A stretch of DNA of 64,000 nt from Bacteroidota bacterium (GCA_029572965.1 JAKPQD010000331.1:61044-125043); one strand, 5' to 3'. Numbered from the stretch's first letter, positions 9,015-17,714 are shown. A program made the numbers and translations. The notes: generated from the letters alone by a model not told the origin.

Positions 9015-11054
9015 TTATTTGTATTCAGCAAGAAATTTCACTACCTGATTGGATACGTTGTCAGCAGTAAATCCGAACTTTTCGTCAAGTACTTTTGCCG
9101 GAGCTGAGTATCCAAAATGGTCAAGGCCCCATACTTTACCTTTTTCACCTACTAATCCGAGAAGAGTTACCGGCAATCCGGCTGTCAGCCCAAATACCGG
9201 AATCCCGGCAGGAATAACGCTTTGTTGGTATTCTTTAGTTTGAGTTCTGAACAGTCCTTCTGAGATTACAGAAACAACGCGTACTTTTAAGTTCTTCTGA
9301 GCTTTAAGCAGCGCAGCGCCTTCTACTAATGTAGCTACTTCCGATCCACTTGCTACAAGCACTACATCTGGTGTCCCTTCGCAGTTGACAACAATGTAGG
9401 CACCTTTTTCTGCCTGAAGAGCTTCTTTGTAACGCGAGCCTGATGCAGGTAAATCCTTAATATTTTGACGTGAAAGAATTAAGGCTGTTGGAGTTGCTGT
9501 GTTTTCCATTGCCATCTTCCATGCAACACTTGTTTCATAGGCATCAGCAGGACGAAGGGCCAACAAACTATTCTTACCATGGTGGTTTTTCAACTGTTCC
9601 ATCAGGCGCAACTGAGCTTCATGCTCGATTGGTTGATGGGTTGGGCCATCTTCTCCAACGCGGAATGCATCGTGAGTCCATATATATTTAACTGGAAGCT
9701 GCATCAATGCAGACAACCTCACTGCTGGTTTCATGTAATCGCTAAAAACAAAGAAGGTAGCACATGCAGCCCAAACGCCACCATGAAGTGCAATACCGTT
9801 ACAAATTGCTGCCATTGTAAGCTCGCTAACGCCAGCTTGTAAGAAAGCCCCACTGAAATCACCTTTGGTGAAGGCCTTGGTATATTTTAAAAAGCCATCT
9901 GTTTTGTCGCTATTGGCAAGGTCAGCAGAAGCAACAATCATGTTTTCAACATTTTGTGCAAGGTACCCTAAAACAGCAGCAGAAGCAGCCCGGCTTGCAA
10001 TATTTTCTTTTTGCGCAATGCTTTCAAAGTTCAACTGTGGCAATTGACCTGATAAGAAAAGTTTAAGTTTTGCAGCTTTTTCAGGATTTGCTTTTTCCCA
10101 TTCTGCTTGTTGTTTCTTTCTTTCTGCTGCTTCTTTTTTCTTTTGTTCAAGAGCATTGCTGTACAATTCTTTTACTTCAGGGAAAATTACAAATGGATTC
10201 TTTGGATCTCCACCTAAGCTTTCAATTGATTTTTCAAAAGAGGCACCTGCTTCGCTTAGTGGCATGCCGTGTGTAGCACAGTTGCGCTCGAAACTCGACC
10301 CGTCAGCTTTCATAGCGCCTTTACCCATGATGGTTTTACCAATGATAAGGGTAGGTTTTTCGGTTTCTGCATTAGCTGCTTTTAAAGCTTGGCGAATTTG
10401 GTCAGCATTATTTCCATCAATAGTAACAACTTTCCAGCCCCATGCTTCGTATTTTTTTGCTGTATCTTCAATGGTTACAGCTTTTGTTTCTGTTGAAAGT
10501 TGTATGTCGTTTGAATCGTAAAACATAATGAGGTTGCTAAGCCCTAAGAAACCTGCAATACGCCCTGCTGCTTGAGATATTTCTTCCTGAATACCTCCGT
10601 CTGAAATGTAAGCATATGTTTTGTGGGCCATCCATTCACCAAAACGGGCAACGAGAAACCTTTCAGCAATTGCAGCTCCTACGCCCATTACGTGTCCTTG
10701 TCCAAGAGGCCCGGAGGTATTTTCTACGCCTCTTTTTACATCAACCTCGGGATGTCCGGGTGTTGGACTGCCCCATTGTCTAAAATTGCTTACTTCATCT
10801 AAGGTATAGTTACCTGCAAGGCACAAAACGCTATAAAGCATTGGGGACATGTGGCCCGGATCAAGGAAAAACCTGTCTCGCATATGCCATGTCATGTCAG
10901 ATGGGTCATAGCGTAAAAATTCGGTGTAAAGAATATTTATAAAATCAGCGCCACCCATAGCTCCTCCAGGATGTCCTGATTTGGCCTTTTCGACCATAGC
11001 TGCAGCCAAAATACGAATATTGTCGGCGGCTTTGTTTACTACTGTGTTATTCAT
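9015..11054 (-). CDS. tkt: Transketolase
   Basis: Thiamine-diphosphate enzyme of the non-oxidative pentose phosphate pathway. The full three-domain protein is present (679 aa from the ATG at 11054). Visible landmarks: KSGHPGGAMGGADF near the N terminus, DPGHMSPMLY, GPLGQGHVMGVGAA, the Mg/ThDP region reading SDGGIQEE where many relatives have GDGxxxE, and GEDGPTHQPIEH with the Glu that activates ThDP. An in-frame upstream extension to 11144 would run through the promoter box at 11072-11079 and is Lys-rich, so the shorter start is preferred. The gene has its own promoter and terminator and is monocistronic. Confidence 0.95.
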   Translation of the reverse strand: MNNTVVNKAADNIRILAAAMVEKAKSGHPGGAMGGADFINILYTEFLRYDPSDMTWHMRDRFFLDPGHMSPMLYSVLCLAGNYTLDEVSNFRQWGSPTPGHPEVDVKRGVENTSGPLGQGHVMGVGAAIAERFLVARFGEWMAHKTYAYISDGGIQEEISQAAGRIAGFLGLSNLIMFYDSNDIQLSTETKAVTIEDTAKKYEAWGWKVVTIDGNNADQIRQALKAANAETEKPTLIIGKTIMGKGAMKADGSSFERNCATHGMPLSEAGASFEKSIESLGGDPKNPFVIFPEVKELYSNALEQKKKEAAERKKQQAEWEKANPEKAAKLKLFLSGQLPQLNFESIAQKENIASRAASAAVLGYLAQNVENMIVASADLANSDKTDGFLKYTKAFTKGDFSGAFLQAGVSELTMAAICNGIALHGGVWAACATFFVFSDYMKPAVRLSALMQLPVKYIWTHDAFRVGEDGPTHQPIEHEAQLRLMEQLKNHHGKNSLLALRPADAYETSVAWKMAMENTATPTALILSRQNIKDLPASGSRYKEALQAEKGAYIVVNCEGTPDVVLVASGSEVATLVEGAALLKAQKNLKVRVVSVISEGLFRTQTKEYQQSVIPAGIPVFGLTAGLPVTLLGLVGEKGKVWGLDHFGYSAPAKVLDEKFGFTADNVSNQVVKFLAEYK

Positions 11055-11071
11055 CGTTTTAATTTTTTGCG

Positions 11072-11079
11072 CAAAGGTA
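11072..11079 (-). promoter_or_regulatory. -7 promoter box of tkt
   Basis: Minus strand TACCTTTGC, an exact TAnnTTTG match 17 bp before the tkt ATG. It implies a very short 5' leader. Confidence 0.55.
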
Positions 11080-11145
11080 CTATTTTCTTCTTTTTGTTTT
11101 CTAAATTTATAAATGTTTTGTTTACACTTATTTGAACTAAACATG

Positions 11146-11179
11146 AAAAAATCCGAAATTACTGAATTTCGGATTTTTT
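11146..11179. terminator. Terminator downstream of the GH3 beta-glucosidase gene
   Basis: Perfect 15-bp inverted repeat (11146-11160 with 11165-11179, loop ACTG) flanked by A6 and T6. It can act in both directions; the gene ending towards it is the glycosidase on the minus strand, about 105 bp away. The 100 bp between hold nothing recognisable. Confidence 0.75.
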
Positions 11180-11283
11180 GCTGAAAGAAAAATCTTACTA
11201 AATTGGTTAATTTGTATATAAGCTATGCAGGTGTAGTCCGACTTTATATCTGCATTTCAAAAGCCGATAAAGGCTGATGGAAT

Positions 11284-13527
11284 TTATTCTGTCACTTCAA
11301 ATGAACCCTCTAAACCTTCGCTGCTATTGGGTGCTATCCAAACCTTAAATTGCCCGGGTTCCACAACTTGTTCCATTTTTGCATTCCAAAATTTAAGCTG
11401 GTTTGTGTTTAATGTAAAAGTTATTTTTACAGTTTCTCCCGGTTTTATGGCTACCCGTTTAAAATCTTTAAGCTCTTTTACCGGCCTGGTTAACGAACCA
11501 ACTAAGTCGCGGATATACAGTTGAACAATTTCTGTAGCTTCTACGTTGCCTGTATTTGTTATTTTACAGCTAATTTCCATTTGGTCTTCTTTTTTCATTT
11601 GATTTTTAGAAAGCTTCAAATCTGAATAAACAAATGTAGTATAGCTTAACCCATAGCCAAATGGATAAAGAGGTTTGTAACCTGCATCAAGATAATAGCT
11701 TGAGCAGCCTAAAGTAAACTGTTTTGCACTGACAGGGATATCGTTGAGTAACATCAATGGTTCTTTGGCCGGGCGCCCCGAATTTTTTTGTGAATAATAA
11801 ACCGGTATTTGTCCTGTCATCTGAGGAAAGGTTACTGGCAATTTGCCTGATGGCGGCACTTTTCCAAATAGTACGTCTGCAATTGCCGGTCCTCCCATAG
11901 TTCCGGGGTGCCATGCATAGACAATTGCATCTGCTATTTTACTTTCTTCAGTTATAGCGAGCGGACGTCCGGCCATGATAACCAATACCAATGGCTTGCC
12001 AGTCTTTTTCAGCTCTGCTATCAGTTCTCTCTGTTTTCCTGGGAATGTAATGTCTGCACGGCACCGGGCTTCACCGGAAAGTATAGATTCTTCACCTGCA
12101 AACATAAGTATTACATCAGATTGACGTGCAGCTGAAATAGCAGCAGTAAAGCCTTTTGTGCTTAGGTCACGGCTATATTCCAATCCTTTGGCATAGTTGA
12201 CTTTTACTTGTTTGCCAAACTCTTCTTTAATTGCAACAAGAGGGGTTATAGTATGTTCTTGTTCTCCGTCTAATGTCCATGTTCCCATTTGATCGTATGG
12301 TGCATCTGCCAATGGGCCTATGATAGCTACTGATTTTACAGTGCTTTTAATAGGTAATGTATTGTTTTCATTTTTCAATAAAACTAAACTCTGGATGGCT
12401 GCTTCTTTGGCACTGGCAAGGTGTTCGTCAGAGTATAAGCTTGACTTGCTGTTGACAGCTACATAAGGCTTATCAAACAATCCAAGTCTGAATTTGAGGC
12501 GAAGGATGTTCCGTACCGCTTCGTCAATAGTACTTTCTTTAATCTTACCTTCTTTAATCAGGTTTTCAACGTGTTCAACATAGGTGCTGGTTACCATTTC
12601 CATTTCTACTCCTGCGTTAATTGCTTTCATCGCTGCTTCTTTACGGTCAGCGCAGAAACCGTGATTGATCATTTCTTCTACTGAGCCCCAGTCGCTAACT
12701 ACCATGCCATCAAAATTCCATTCTTTCCGCAATACCTGTCTCAAAAGAAAATCATTACCTGATGAAGGGACCCCGTTTATTTCGTTAAACGAAACCATTA
12801 ACGTTGCCGCTCCTGCATCTATTGATGCTTTGAATGATGGAAGGTAAACTTCCCGCAATGTTTGTTCGGGTATTATGGTGGTGTTGTAGTCTCTGCCGCC
12901 TTCTGTAGCTCCATATCCGCAGAAATGTTTGACACAGGCAGCAAGGCTGTTTGTGTCATTCAGGCTTTTCCCCTGAAACCCTTTTACCATTGCAGCTCCA
13001 AGTACACTTGTTAATACCGGGTCTTCTCCTAATGACTCTGCTATGCGGCCCCAACGTGGGTCACGCGTAATATCTATCATTGGGGCAAATGTCCACCTTA
13101 TTCCTGCTTCAGATGCTTCCTGAGCTGCTACTCTTGCTCCTTTCTCAATTATATCAGGGTTCCACGATGCCGCCTGACCCAGAGGTATCGGAAATATGGT
13201 TTTGTAGCCGTGGATAACATCGCGGGAGAATAGCAGAGGTATTTTCAAACGGCTTTCTTCCATGACTACCTTTTGCATTTTGTTGATGGTTACAGGGTTC
13301 ACCTCATTAAGGAATGAGCCCACCATCCCTTTTTTTAGCATCTCTTTGAAGTCGTCTGCATTTCCGCTTGAACTGAGTTGGTTCATCTGTCCAATTTTTT
13401 CGGACAGGGTCATTTTCGAAAGCAAATCTTCGACTTTGTTTTCTATTTCGCTATCTTGTCCTGTTTGTTGCTGTTGGCAAGATACTATTAAAATGGCCGT
13501 AGCCATTAATATTAGTTTTTTTATCAT
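11284..13527 (-). CDS. bglX: Glycoside hydrolase family 3 beta-glucosidase (BglX-like lipoprotein)
   Basis: Exo-acting beta-glucosidase/xylosidase, 747 aa. The N terminus is a lipoprotein signal with lipobox IVSC (Cys17), so it is probably periplasm-facing or surface-anchored. The GH3 barrel domain has KHFCGYGATEGGRDY and the nucleophile Asp279 in GMVVSDWGS. The second domain carries GEESILSGEA with the likely acid/base Glu, and a C-terminal fibronectin-III-like domain closes the protein (VELKDFKRVAIKPGETVKITF-type strands). Start ATG 13527 replaces an in-frame TTG two codons upstream. A promoter box lies at 13560-13567. No polysaccharide-utilisation SusC/D pair is adjacent, so it may be a general scavenger of cellobiose-type sugars. 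Confidence 0.92.
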   Translation of the reverse strand: MIKKLILMATAILIVSCQQQQTGQDSEIENKVEDLLSKMTLSEKIGQMNQLSSSGNADDFKEMLKKGMVGSFLNEVNPVTINKMQKVVMEESRLKIPLLFSRDVIHGYKTIFPIPLGQAASWNPDIIEKGARVAAQEASEAGIRWTFAPMIDITRDPRWGRIAESLGEDPVLTSVLGAAMVKGFQGKSLNDTNSLAACVKHFCGYGATEGGRDYNTTIIPEQTLREVYLPSFKASIDAGAATLMVSFNEINGVPSSGNDFLLRQVLRKEWNFDGMVVSDWGSVEEMINHGFCADRKEAAMKAINAGVEMEMVTSTYVEHVENLIKEGKIKESTIDEAVRNILRLKFRLGLFDKPYVAVNSKSSLYSDEHLASAKEAAIQSLVLLKNENNTLPIKSTVKSVAIIGPLADAPYDQMGTWTLDGEQEHTITPLVAIKEEFGKQVKVNYAKGLEYSRDLSTKGFTAAISAARQSDVILMFAGEESILSGEARCRADITFPGKQRELIAELKKTGKPLVLVIMAGRPLAITEESKIADAIVYAWHPGTMGGPAIADVLFGKVPPSGKLPVTFPQMTGQIPVYYSQKNSGRPAKEPLMLLNDIPVSAKQFTLGCSSYYLDAGYKPLYPFGYGLSYTTFVYSDLKLSKNQMKKEDQMEISCKITNTGNVEATEIVQLYIRDLVGSLTRPVKELKDFKRVAIKPGETVKITFTLNTNQLKFWNAKMEQVVEPGQFKVWIAPNSSEGLEGSFEVTE

Positions 13528-13559
13528 AGTCAAAATTGTTTGTGTTTGTTAATTTTTGC

Positions 13560-13567
13560 CAAAAATA
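13560..13567 (-). promoter_or_regulatory. -7 promoter box of the GH3 gene
   Basis: Minus strand TATTTTTG, an exact TAnnTTTG match 33 bp upstream of the ATG. The rest of the interval to 13774 is AT-rich and shows no other feature I can support. Confidence 0.5.
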
Positions 13568-13774
13568 GGATGCAGGAGAATGAAAATACTATTTTTGAGC
13601 TACTATAAAGTTAATACAATCCTACGATTATTTTACGGCAACAAATTATAAATATCAATAATCCAGCAAAATACATTTATGGTTTTAAAAATCTAAAAGT
13701 TCCTTTTAATTAAATGTTGTTTTTTATTCACCTTTGTCAACTAAACATTATTTTTACTCTCGAAATTTGACCTG

Positions 13775-14554
13775 ATGAATGCTGTTTTGCGAATTATATT
13801 TTTTGTTTCTCTTGTTATAGTCGGTTTTTCTGCTTGTACTGTCAGAGAGGTTATATCTGTCAGTCATAGTGCAAGGGATAATGTTACTATTGACGGCATT
13901 GCCTTGGGTACAGCTTCATATTCAAAGTTATTTGGCGTTGAAACTTCTTCTGCTGATGCTTGTGTGTTGCAAGCAAGGTTGGCCATGTACAGGGCTTTCC
14001 CGCTACAGCCCAACCAAGCATTTGACAACATGGTAGTGGAGAAGAAAACCACTTATTTCCCATTTTACTCTAAAACAAGATTTTTGATTTCTGCAGACAT
14101 TATTACTCCCGAAATTGATAGTAAAAATAGATTTGCTTATTCTCCTTCTTTTGAAAATATGCTTTTTTCTAACAAAAAGATTGAACATGAAGGCTTGCAA
14201 TTGGCTGATTCTGTAGTTTTTAAATATAAAGGGAAATATACAAAAGGTGTTATTCTGGATTTTTCAGATAAATCAGTGTGGCTGGGCTTAAATTTTAAAA
14301 ACCAGCTGCGAATAGTCAAGGCTTCGGTAAACAAAGTTTTTGCCATCGGAAATGAAGAACTTGAAGATGAACTTGGGCTTGAGACTGGTCAAATTATTGA
14401 AATCTCTTACGTTTCGACTAATAATAACCAGGATGTTTGCTCGAAAGAAATTGTTGGCATGAATAAATACCACGTGCTTATTTTACAGAAAAACGGGACT
14501 GATTATTCATACCAGGTGGTTGCAGCTAATAAAATTAAAGAAAAAAAGCATTAA
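13775..14554 (+). CDS. Putative envelope lipoprotein, 259 aa, unknown function
   Basis: A lipoprotein by signal sequence: hydrophobic segment then GFSAC with Cys21. The region at about 25-110 (DNVTIDGIALGTASYSKLFG, QARLAMYRAF, LQPNQAFDNM, FLISADII) resembles a small beta-rich domain of uncharacterised Bacteroidota lipoproteins (of the DUF6567 kind, from memory). The C-terminal half contains SVVFKYKGKYTKGVILDF and is otherwise unrecognised. It stands alone on the plus strand and is convergent, 5 bp from the response regulator. A near-consensus box CACCTTTG lies about 40 bp upstream. Function unknown. Confidence 0.75.
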   Translation: MNAVLRIIFFVSLVIVGFSACTVREVISVSHSARDNVTIDGIALGTASYSKLFGVETSSADACVLQARLAMYRAFPLQPNQAFDNMVVEKKTTYFPFYSKTRFLISADIITPEIDSKNRFAYSPSFENMLFSNKKIEHEGLQLADSVVFKYKGKYTKGVILDFSDKSVWLGLNFKNQLRIVKASVNKVFAIGNEELEDELGLETGQIIEISYVSTNNNQDVCSKEIVGMNKYHVLILQKNGTDYSYQVVAANKIKEKKH

Positions 14555-14559
14555 AGCTT

Positions 14560-15729
14560 TTACTCTTTAAAAATGGGTTTTGCATATAACTCTACGATAT
14601 TTTCATCAATTTCATTGTCGCTGAAAATAATGAGCCTTTCCATGATATTACGGAATTCACGGATGTTTCCGGTCCAATTTATCTGCTGAAGCTTGCTGAT
14701 AGCTTGTTCTGTAATTCTTTTTGGACAACGTCCATATTCATTGCATATTAGCTGATTGAAATGTTCTGCAAGCAGCGGGATATCATCTTTACGTTCGTTT
14801 AACGAAGGGACCTCAATAACTATGACACTTAGCCTGTGGTATAAATCTTGTCTGAACCTGTTGGCGGCTATTTCAGATTTCATATCTTTATTGGTGGCTG
14901 CAAGCACGCGAACATTTACTTTTATCTCTTTTTCACCGCCTACTCTTACTATTTTGTTTTCCTGAAGCGCACGTAAAACCTTGGCTTGAGCTTCAAGGCT
15001 CATATCCCCGATTTCGTCCAGAAACAAGGTACCTCCGTCTGCCAATTCAAATTTCCCACGACGGTCTTTGATGGCAGAGGTAAAGGCCCCTTTCTCATGA
15101 CCAAAAAGCTCACTTTCAATGAGCTCTGAAGGTATTGCAGCACAGTTAACTTCAATAAACGGGGCTTTACTACGGTTGCTAAGCTCATGAATGCGCCTTG
15201 CAATAAGCTCTTTACCACTTCCGTTGGGCCCGGTTATCAATACCCGGGCTTCTGTGGCAGCAACTTTGTCGGCCATGCTGAGTACATTCATGATAGCATC
15301 TGACTTTCCAATGATCTCATACCCTTTCTCAACTTTCTTTTTAAGGACCTTGGTATTGGTAATGAGATGAGTTTTGTCCAAAGCGTTTTTTACCGTGATT
15401 AAAAGCCTGTTGAGGTCAAGAGGTTTCTCAATAAAATCAAATGCCCCTTTCTTTATAGCTTCTACAGCTGTTTCAATATTGCCATGACCCGAAATCATAA
15501 CAATCTGAACATCTCCGGCTTTTTCAAATATTTTCTCGATGAGCTCAAGACCATCCATCTTGGGCATTTTTACATCGCAAAGGATAAGGTCAAATTCTTT
15601 CCTTTCAAGTATTTCAAGGGCCATTAGCCCATCTTCTGCTGTTTCAACAGTATGTTTTTCGTATTCAAGAATGTCTCTCAGCGTGTTTCTTATTCCACGT
15701 TCATCGTCAATGACTAAAATGTTCGCCAT
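14560..15729 (-). CDS. NtrC-family sigma54-type response regulator lacking a DNA-binding domain
   Basis: Receiver domain at 1-120 with D8/D9, phospho-acceptor D52 ([13 protein letters not shown]) and a Lys in EKPLDL. AAA+ sigma54-interaction domain at about 140-370: Walker [22 protein letters not shown] (loop GAFTSA instead of GAFTGA), Walker B LFLDEIGD, and arginine-finger region [10 protein letters not shown]. The protein ends at 389 after the [10 protein letters not shown] helix, with no Fis-type helix-turn-helix. Such regulators can act without specific enhancer binding. No kinase gene is adjacent; the NtrY-like kinase at 46.9-50.7 kb is a possible partner, by inference only. It lies 3 bp after the lipoprotein gene at 15733 on the same strand, so the two may be co-transcribed. 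Confidence 0.88.
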   Translation of the reverse strand: MANILVIDDERGIRNTLRDILEYEKHTVETAEDGLMALEILERKEFDLILCDVKMPKMDGLELIEKIFEKAGDVQIVMISGHGNIETAVEAIKKGAFDFIEKPLDLNRLLITVKNALDKTHLITNTKVLKKKVEKGYEIIGKSDAIMNVLSMADKVAATEARVLITGPNGSGKELIARRIHELSNRSKAPFIEVNCAAIPSELIESELFGHEKGAFTSAIKDRRGKFELADGGTLFLDEIGDMSLEAQAKVLRALQENKIVRVGGEKEIKVNVRVLAATNKDMKSEIAANRFRQDLYHRLSVIVIEVPSLNERKDDIPLLAEHFNQLICNEYGRCPKRITEQAISKLQQINWTGNIREFRNIMERLIIFSDNEIDENIVELYAKPIFKE

Positions 15730-15732
15730 TTT

Positions 15733-16254
15733 TTATTTTGATATGATTAAATAGTTTGACCTTAAAGTTGTCTGATATTGCATCAGAGGCTTGTATGCTT
15801 TGCTTATATTGGTAGGGGCTCCATCTGTGATGAGCATAAATTCAGACCCACAACAAGGACAGACTCCTTTCCATCCTGCACTATCTATGCTTAGCTTACA
15901 GTAGTCATCATAAGCCCTGTAAGTGCAGGTGGCATCAAATGCCTGAAAATCATCAATGCCCCTTTGATAAATTAAAACTCCATTACCATAAGTTTTGTAA
16001 GTAATTCTTTTTTTAGGGAATTTAGGGTTATGATAATCAATAATAGTATAGTTTTCATTTATACTGTCCGGATAAACCGAAACAACCATGTCTGTCCCAA
16101 GATAAGCTAAATCAGAAGTAAGGCTTAATTCAATATATACAGGCACTTCAGGTACAACAGGAGTTGTATCTGTGTCGCAACCGATATAAGTAATTAAAAG
16201 TAAACTTATTATAAATATTTTTCCTAATTTTGATGAAATAAACCTCTTAGCCAT
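15733..16254 (-). CDS. Rieske-like lipoprotein with substituted ligands
   Basis: Small secreted lipoprotein, 173 aa. The signal peptide ends at YIGC (Cys26). A C-terminal segment resembles the Rieske-type fold of Bacteroidota lipoproteins: FDATCTYRA (Cys110, Tyr112), then CPCCGSEF (Cys132, Cys134, Cys135), then KPLMQYQTTL near the end. A true Rieske centre needs CxH and CxxH; here the His positions are Tyr and Cys, and an extra Cys119 is present. A [2Fe-2S] Rieske cluster is therefore unlikely, and a Cys-ligated zinc or altered iron site is possible. I prefer ATG 16254 over the longer frame to 16311 because a -7 box lies at 16273-16280 and the shorter form gives a clean lipoprotein signal. 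Confidence 0.7.
   Translation of the reverse strand: MAKRFISSKLGKIFIISLLLITYIGCDTDTTPVVPEVPVYIELSLTSDLAYLGTDMVVSVYPDSINENYTIIDYHNPKFPKKRITYKTYGNGVLIYQRGIDDFQAFDATCTYRAYDDYCKLSIDSAGWKGVCPCCGSEFMLITDGAPTNISKAYKPLMQYQTTLRSNYLIISK
16225..16232 (+). promoter_or_regulatory. -7 box for the Lys-rich secreted protein gene
   Basis: TAATTTTG, an exact match, 20 bp before the plus-strand ATG at 16253 and inside the signal-peptide coding region of the opposing lipoprotein gene. Confidence 0.4.
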
Positions 16255-16583
16255 GTTCAGATTCTTTGGCTCCAAAATTAAACTTTCTGTGCTGAAATTG
16301 ATAATTTTCATTTTCCTATTTCAATTCCCTTTACATTTTTATGCTCAGGAACAAACAAAAGACAAAAGACAAGAGCAAATGGAGAAAAAAAAAACAAGAA
16401 AAAGAGAAAAAAGAACAAGAACAATATGCCAAAGCTCAACAGCACCAACTTGATATTCAAAGCAAAAAAACTCGGGAGCGCATGCTCAAAAACAAGAAAA
16501 TGACAGATGACTATTATAAAAAGAAAGCCCGTCACCGATGCTGGAGAAAATTTGTTACATTTGTTCAACAAAATTTTCCTTAA
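16253..16583 (+). pseudogene. Secreted Lys/Glu/Gln-rich small protein interrupted by a frameshift at an A10 run
   Basis: Frame 1 from ATG 16253 gives a good signal peptide ending HFYAQ and then KDKRQEQMEKKK. It then goes out of frame and stops after 66 residues. Removing one A from the A10 run at 16385-16394 joins it to a second frame (KQEKEKKEQEQYAKAQQ, then HQLDIQSKKTRERMLKN and a basic C terminus ending at 16583) to give a continuous protein of about 109 aa. That protein looks like a family of small periplasmic coiled-coil proteins in Bacteroidota. It could be a recent pseudogene, a sequencing error in a homopolymer, or a gene rescued by slippage. Its start codon shares the CATG with the opposing gene. 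Confidence 0.6.
16273..16280 (-). promoter_or_regulatory. -7 box for the Rieske-like lipoprotein gene
   Basis: Minus strand TAATTTTG, 18 bp before the minus-strand ATG at 16254 and inside the plus-strand gene. Together with 16225-16232 it forms a nearly symmetrical face-to-face promoter pair. Confidence 0.45.
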
Positions 16584-16586
16584 GAT

Positions 16587-17069
16587 ATGGACGCAGATTG
16601 TAATTTCATACCATTTTTAGTGGTTAATAAGGCCGGGATTGATGGCGGCACACTTTTTTATATTATTATAGCCGTTATTGTCCTTATTAGTGGATTTATT
16701 CAGAAAAAAAATGCAAAAAACAACCAGGAGCCTTCAAAACCTGAACATGCTCCCGATCCTTGGAAAGAAATCTTCGATTTCCCTGAAATGGACGAAAAAC
16801 CTGAGCCAGAGTATAAACCTGAACCTGTAAAAGTTGAAGTACAAAAAAAGCCTGAGGTAAAAAAAGCCCCTGAGCCGATAAACCCTTTTTTGTCGCAAGA
16901 AACCTTAGAATACTTAAAAACAAGAGAAGGAACCGTAACAACATTTGATGATGTAATCAAACAGAGCGAAATAGGTAGTGCTTTTGAAAGTGAACACTAT
17001 AAACCAATTGAAATTGATTTAAAAAAAGCAGTGATTTATTCTGAAATAATCAACCGGAAATACCATTAA
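16587..17069 (+). CDS. Membrane-anchored Pro/Glu/Lys-rich protein, 160 aa, unknown function
   Basis: One transmembrane helix at about 21-38 (TLFYIIIAVIVLISGF) anchors a cytoplasmic or periplasmic tail. The linker at 45-100 is rich in Pro, Glu and Lys (KPEPEYKPEPVKVEV), probably extended. The last 60 residues are more ordered and end DLKKAVIYSEIINRKYH, a C-terminal motif I associate with uncharacterised Bacteroidota proteins. It begins 3 bp after the end of the interrupted Lys-rich gene, so the two are likely one transcript. No catalytic motif is visible. Confidence 0.7.
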   Translation: MDADCNFIPFLVVNKAGIDGGTLFYIIIAVIVLISGFIQKKNAKNNQEPSKPEHAPDPWKEIFDFPEMDEKPEPEYKPEPVKVEVQKKPEVKKAPEPINPFLSQETLEYLKTREGTVTTFDDVIKQSEIGSAFESEHYKPIEIDLKKAVIYSEIINRKYH

Positions 17070-17123
17070 GCTGTTTTTGGTAAAATATTGATTATTAATA
17101 TTTTAAATTTTATTTGATTTCTA

Positions 17124-17156
17124 TTTGCATTTACTCTTTAAAGAGTTGTATATTTG
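17124..17156 (+). promoter_or_regulatory. Promoter of greA (TTTG-N21-TATATTTG)
   Basis: TTTG at 17124-17127 and TATATTTG at 17149-17156 match the Bacteroidota -33/-7 consensus with 21-bp spacing. The predicted start of transcription is about 60 nt upstream of the greA ATG. Confidence 0.65.
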
Positions 17157-17214
17157 CAAAAAAGAGTTTCGGGTTGCCGGAATTCTTTTTTATTTTATAT
17201 GTATAGTTTATAAT

Positions 17215-17220
17215 AGGAGG
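17215..17220 (+). promoter_or_regulatory. Perfect AGGAGG Shine-Dalgarno site before greA
   Basis: AGGAGG sits 7 nt before ATG 17228. This is the canonical sequence and spacing, in a genome where almost no other gene in the window shows one. Confidence 0.7.
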
Positions 17221-17227
17221 TTTTAGC

Positions 17228-17701
17228 ATGTCAAAAGTATCATACATAACACAGGAAGGGCTTCAAAAGCTTAAAGCTGAACTCGAACATTTGATAAATG
17301 TTGAGCGTCCTGCAATCTCACGTCAGATAGCTGAAGCCCGCGATAAAGGCGATTTGTCCGAAAATGCAGAATATGATGCTGCTAAAGATGCCCAAGGTAT
17401 GCTTGAAATGCGTATTTCTAAACTTGAGCAGCTTCTTGCTAATTCAAGGGTTATTGATGAATCAAAAATTGATACTTCTAAGGTTCAAATTCTAAACAAG
17501 GTAAAAATAAAAAATACCAAAACTAATGCTGTTCTTGAATATCAGATTGTTTCAGAAACAGAAGCCAACCTTAAAGAAGGTAAAATAGCGGCCAATAGCC
17601 CTATTGCTAAAGCTTTGATGGGCAAAAAAGTTGGCGATGTTGCCGAGGCTATTATCCCTGCCGGGAAAGTTATGTTTCAAATTCTTGAAATATCTCGTTA
17701 A
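17228..17701 (+). CDS. greA: Transcription elongation factor GreA
   Basis: Binds the RNA polymerase secondary channel and stimulates cleavage of backtracked RNA. The 157-aa length is standard. An N-terminal coiled-coil hairpin carries the tip acidic residues D42 and E45 in DKGDLSENAEYD. The C-terminal FKBP-like domain has SPIAKALMGKKVGD and ends with a beta strand FQILEISR. It is expressed from its own strong-looking promoter and from an unusually good ribosome-binding site. An agmatine-deiminase-like gene follows within about 15 bp. Confidence 0.96.
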   Translation: MSKVSYITQEGLQKLKAELEHLINVERPAISRQIAEARDKGDLSENAEYDAAKDAQGMLEMRISKLEQLLANSRVIDESKIDTSKVQILNKVKIKNTKTNAVLEYQIVSETEANLKEGKIAANSPIAKALMGKKVGDVAEAIIPAGKVMFQILEISR

Positions 17702-17714
17702 TTTATAATCATAT

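Noticed and set aside
9015..11144. Extended 709-aa transketolase start
   Set aside because: The extension contains the promoter box at 11072-11079 and is unlike the family N terminus.
15733..16311. Longer 192-aa start of the Rieske-like lipoprotein at 16311
   Set aside because: The extra residues lie upstream of a good -7 box and bury the lipoprotein signal; ATG 16254 is better.
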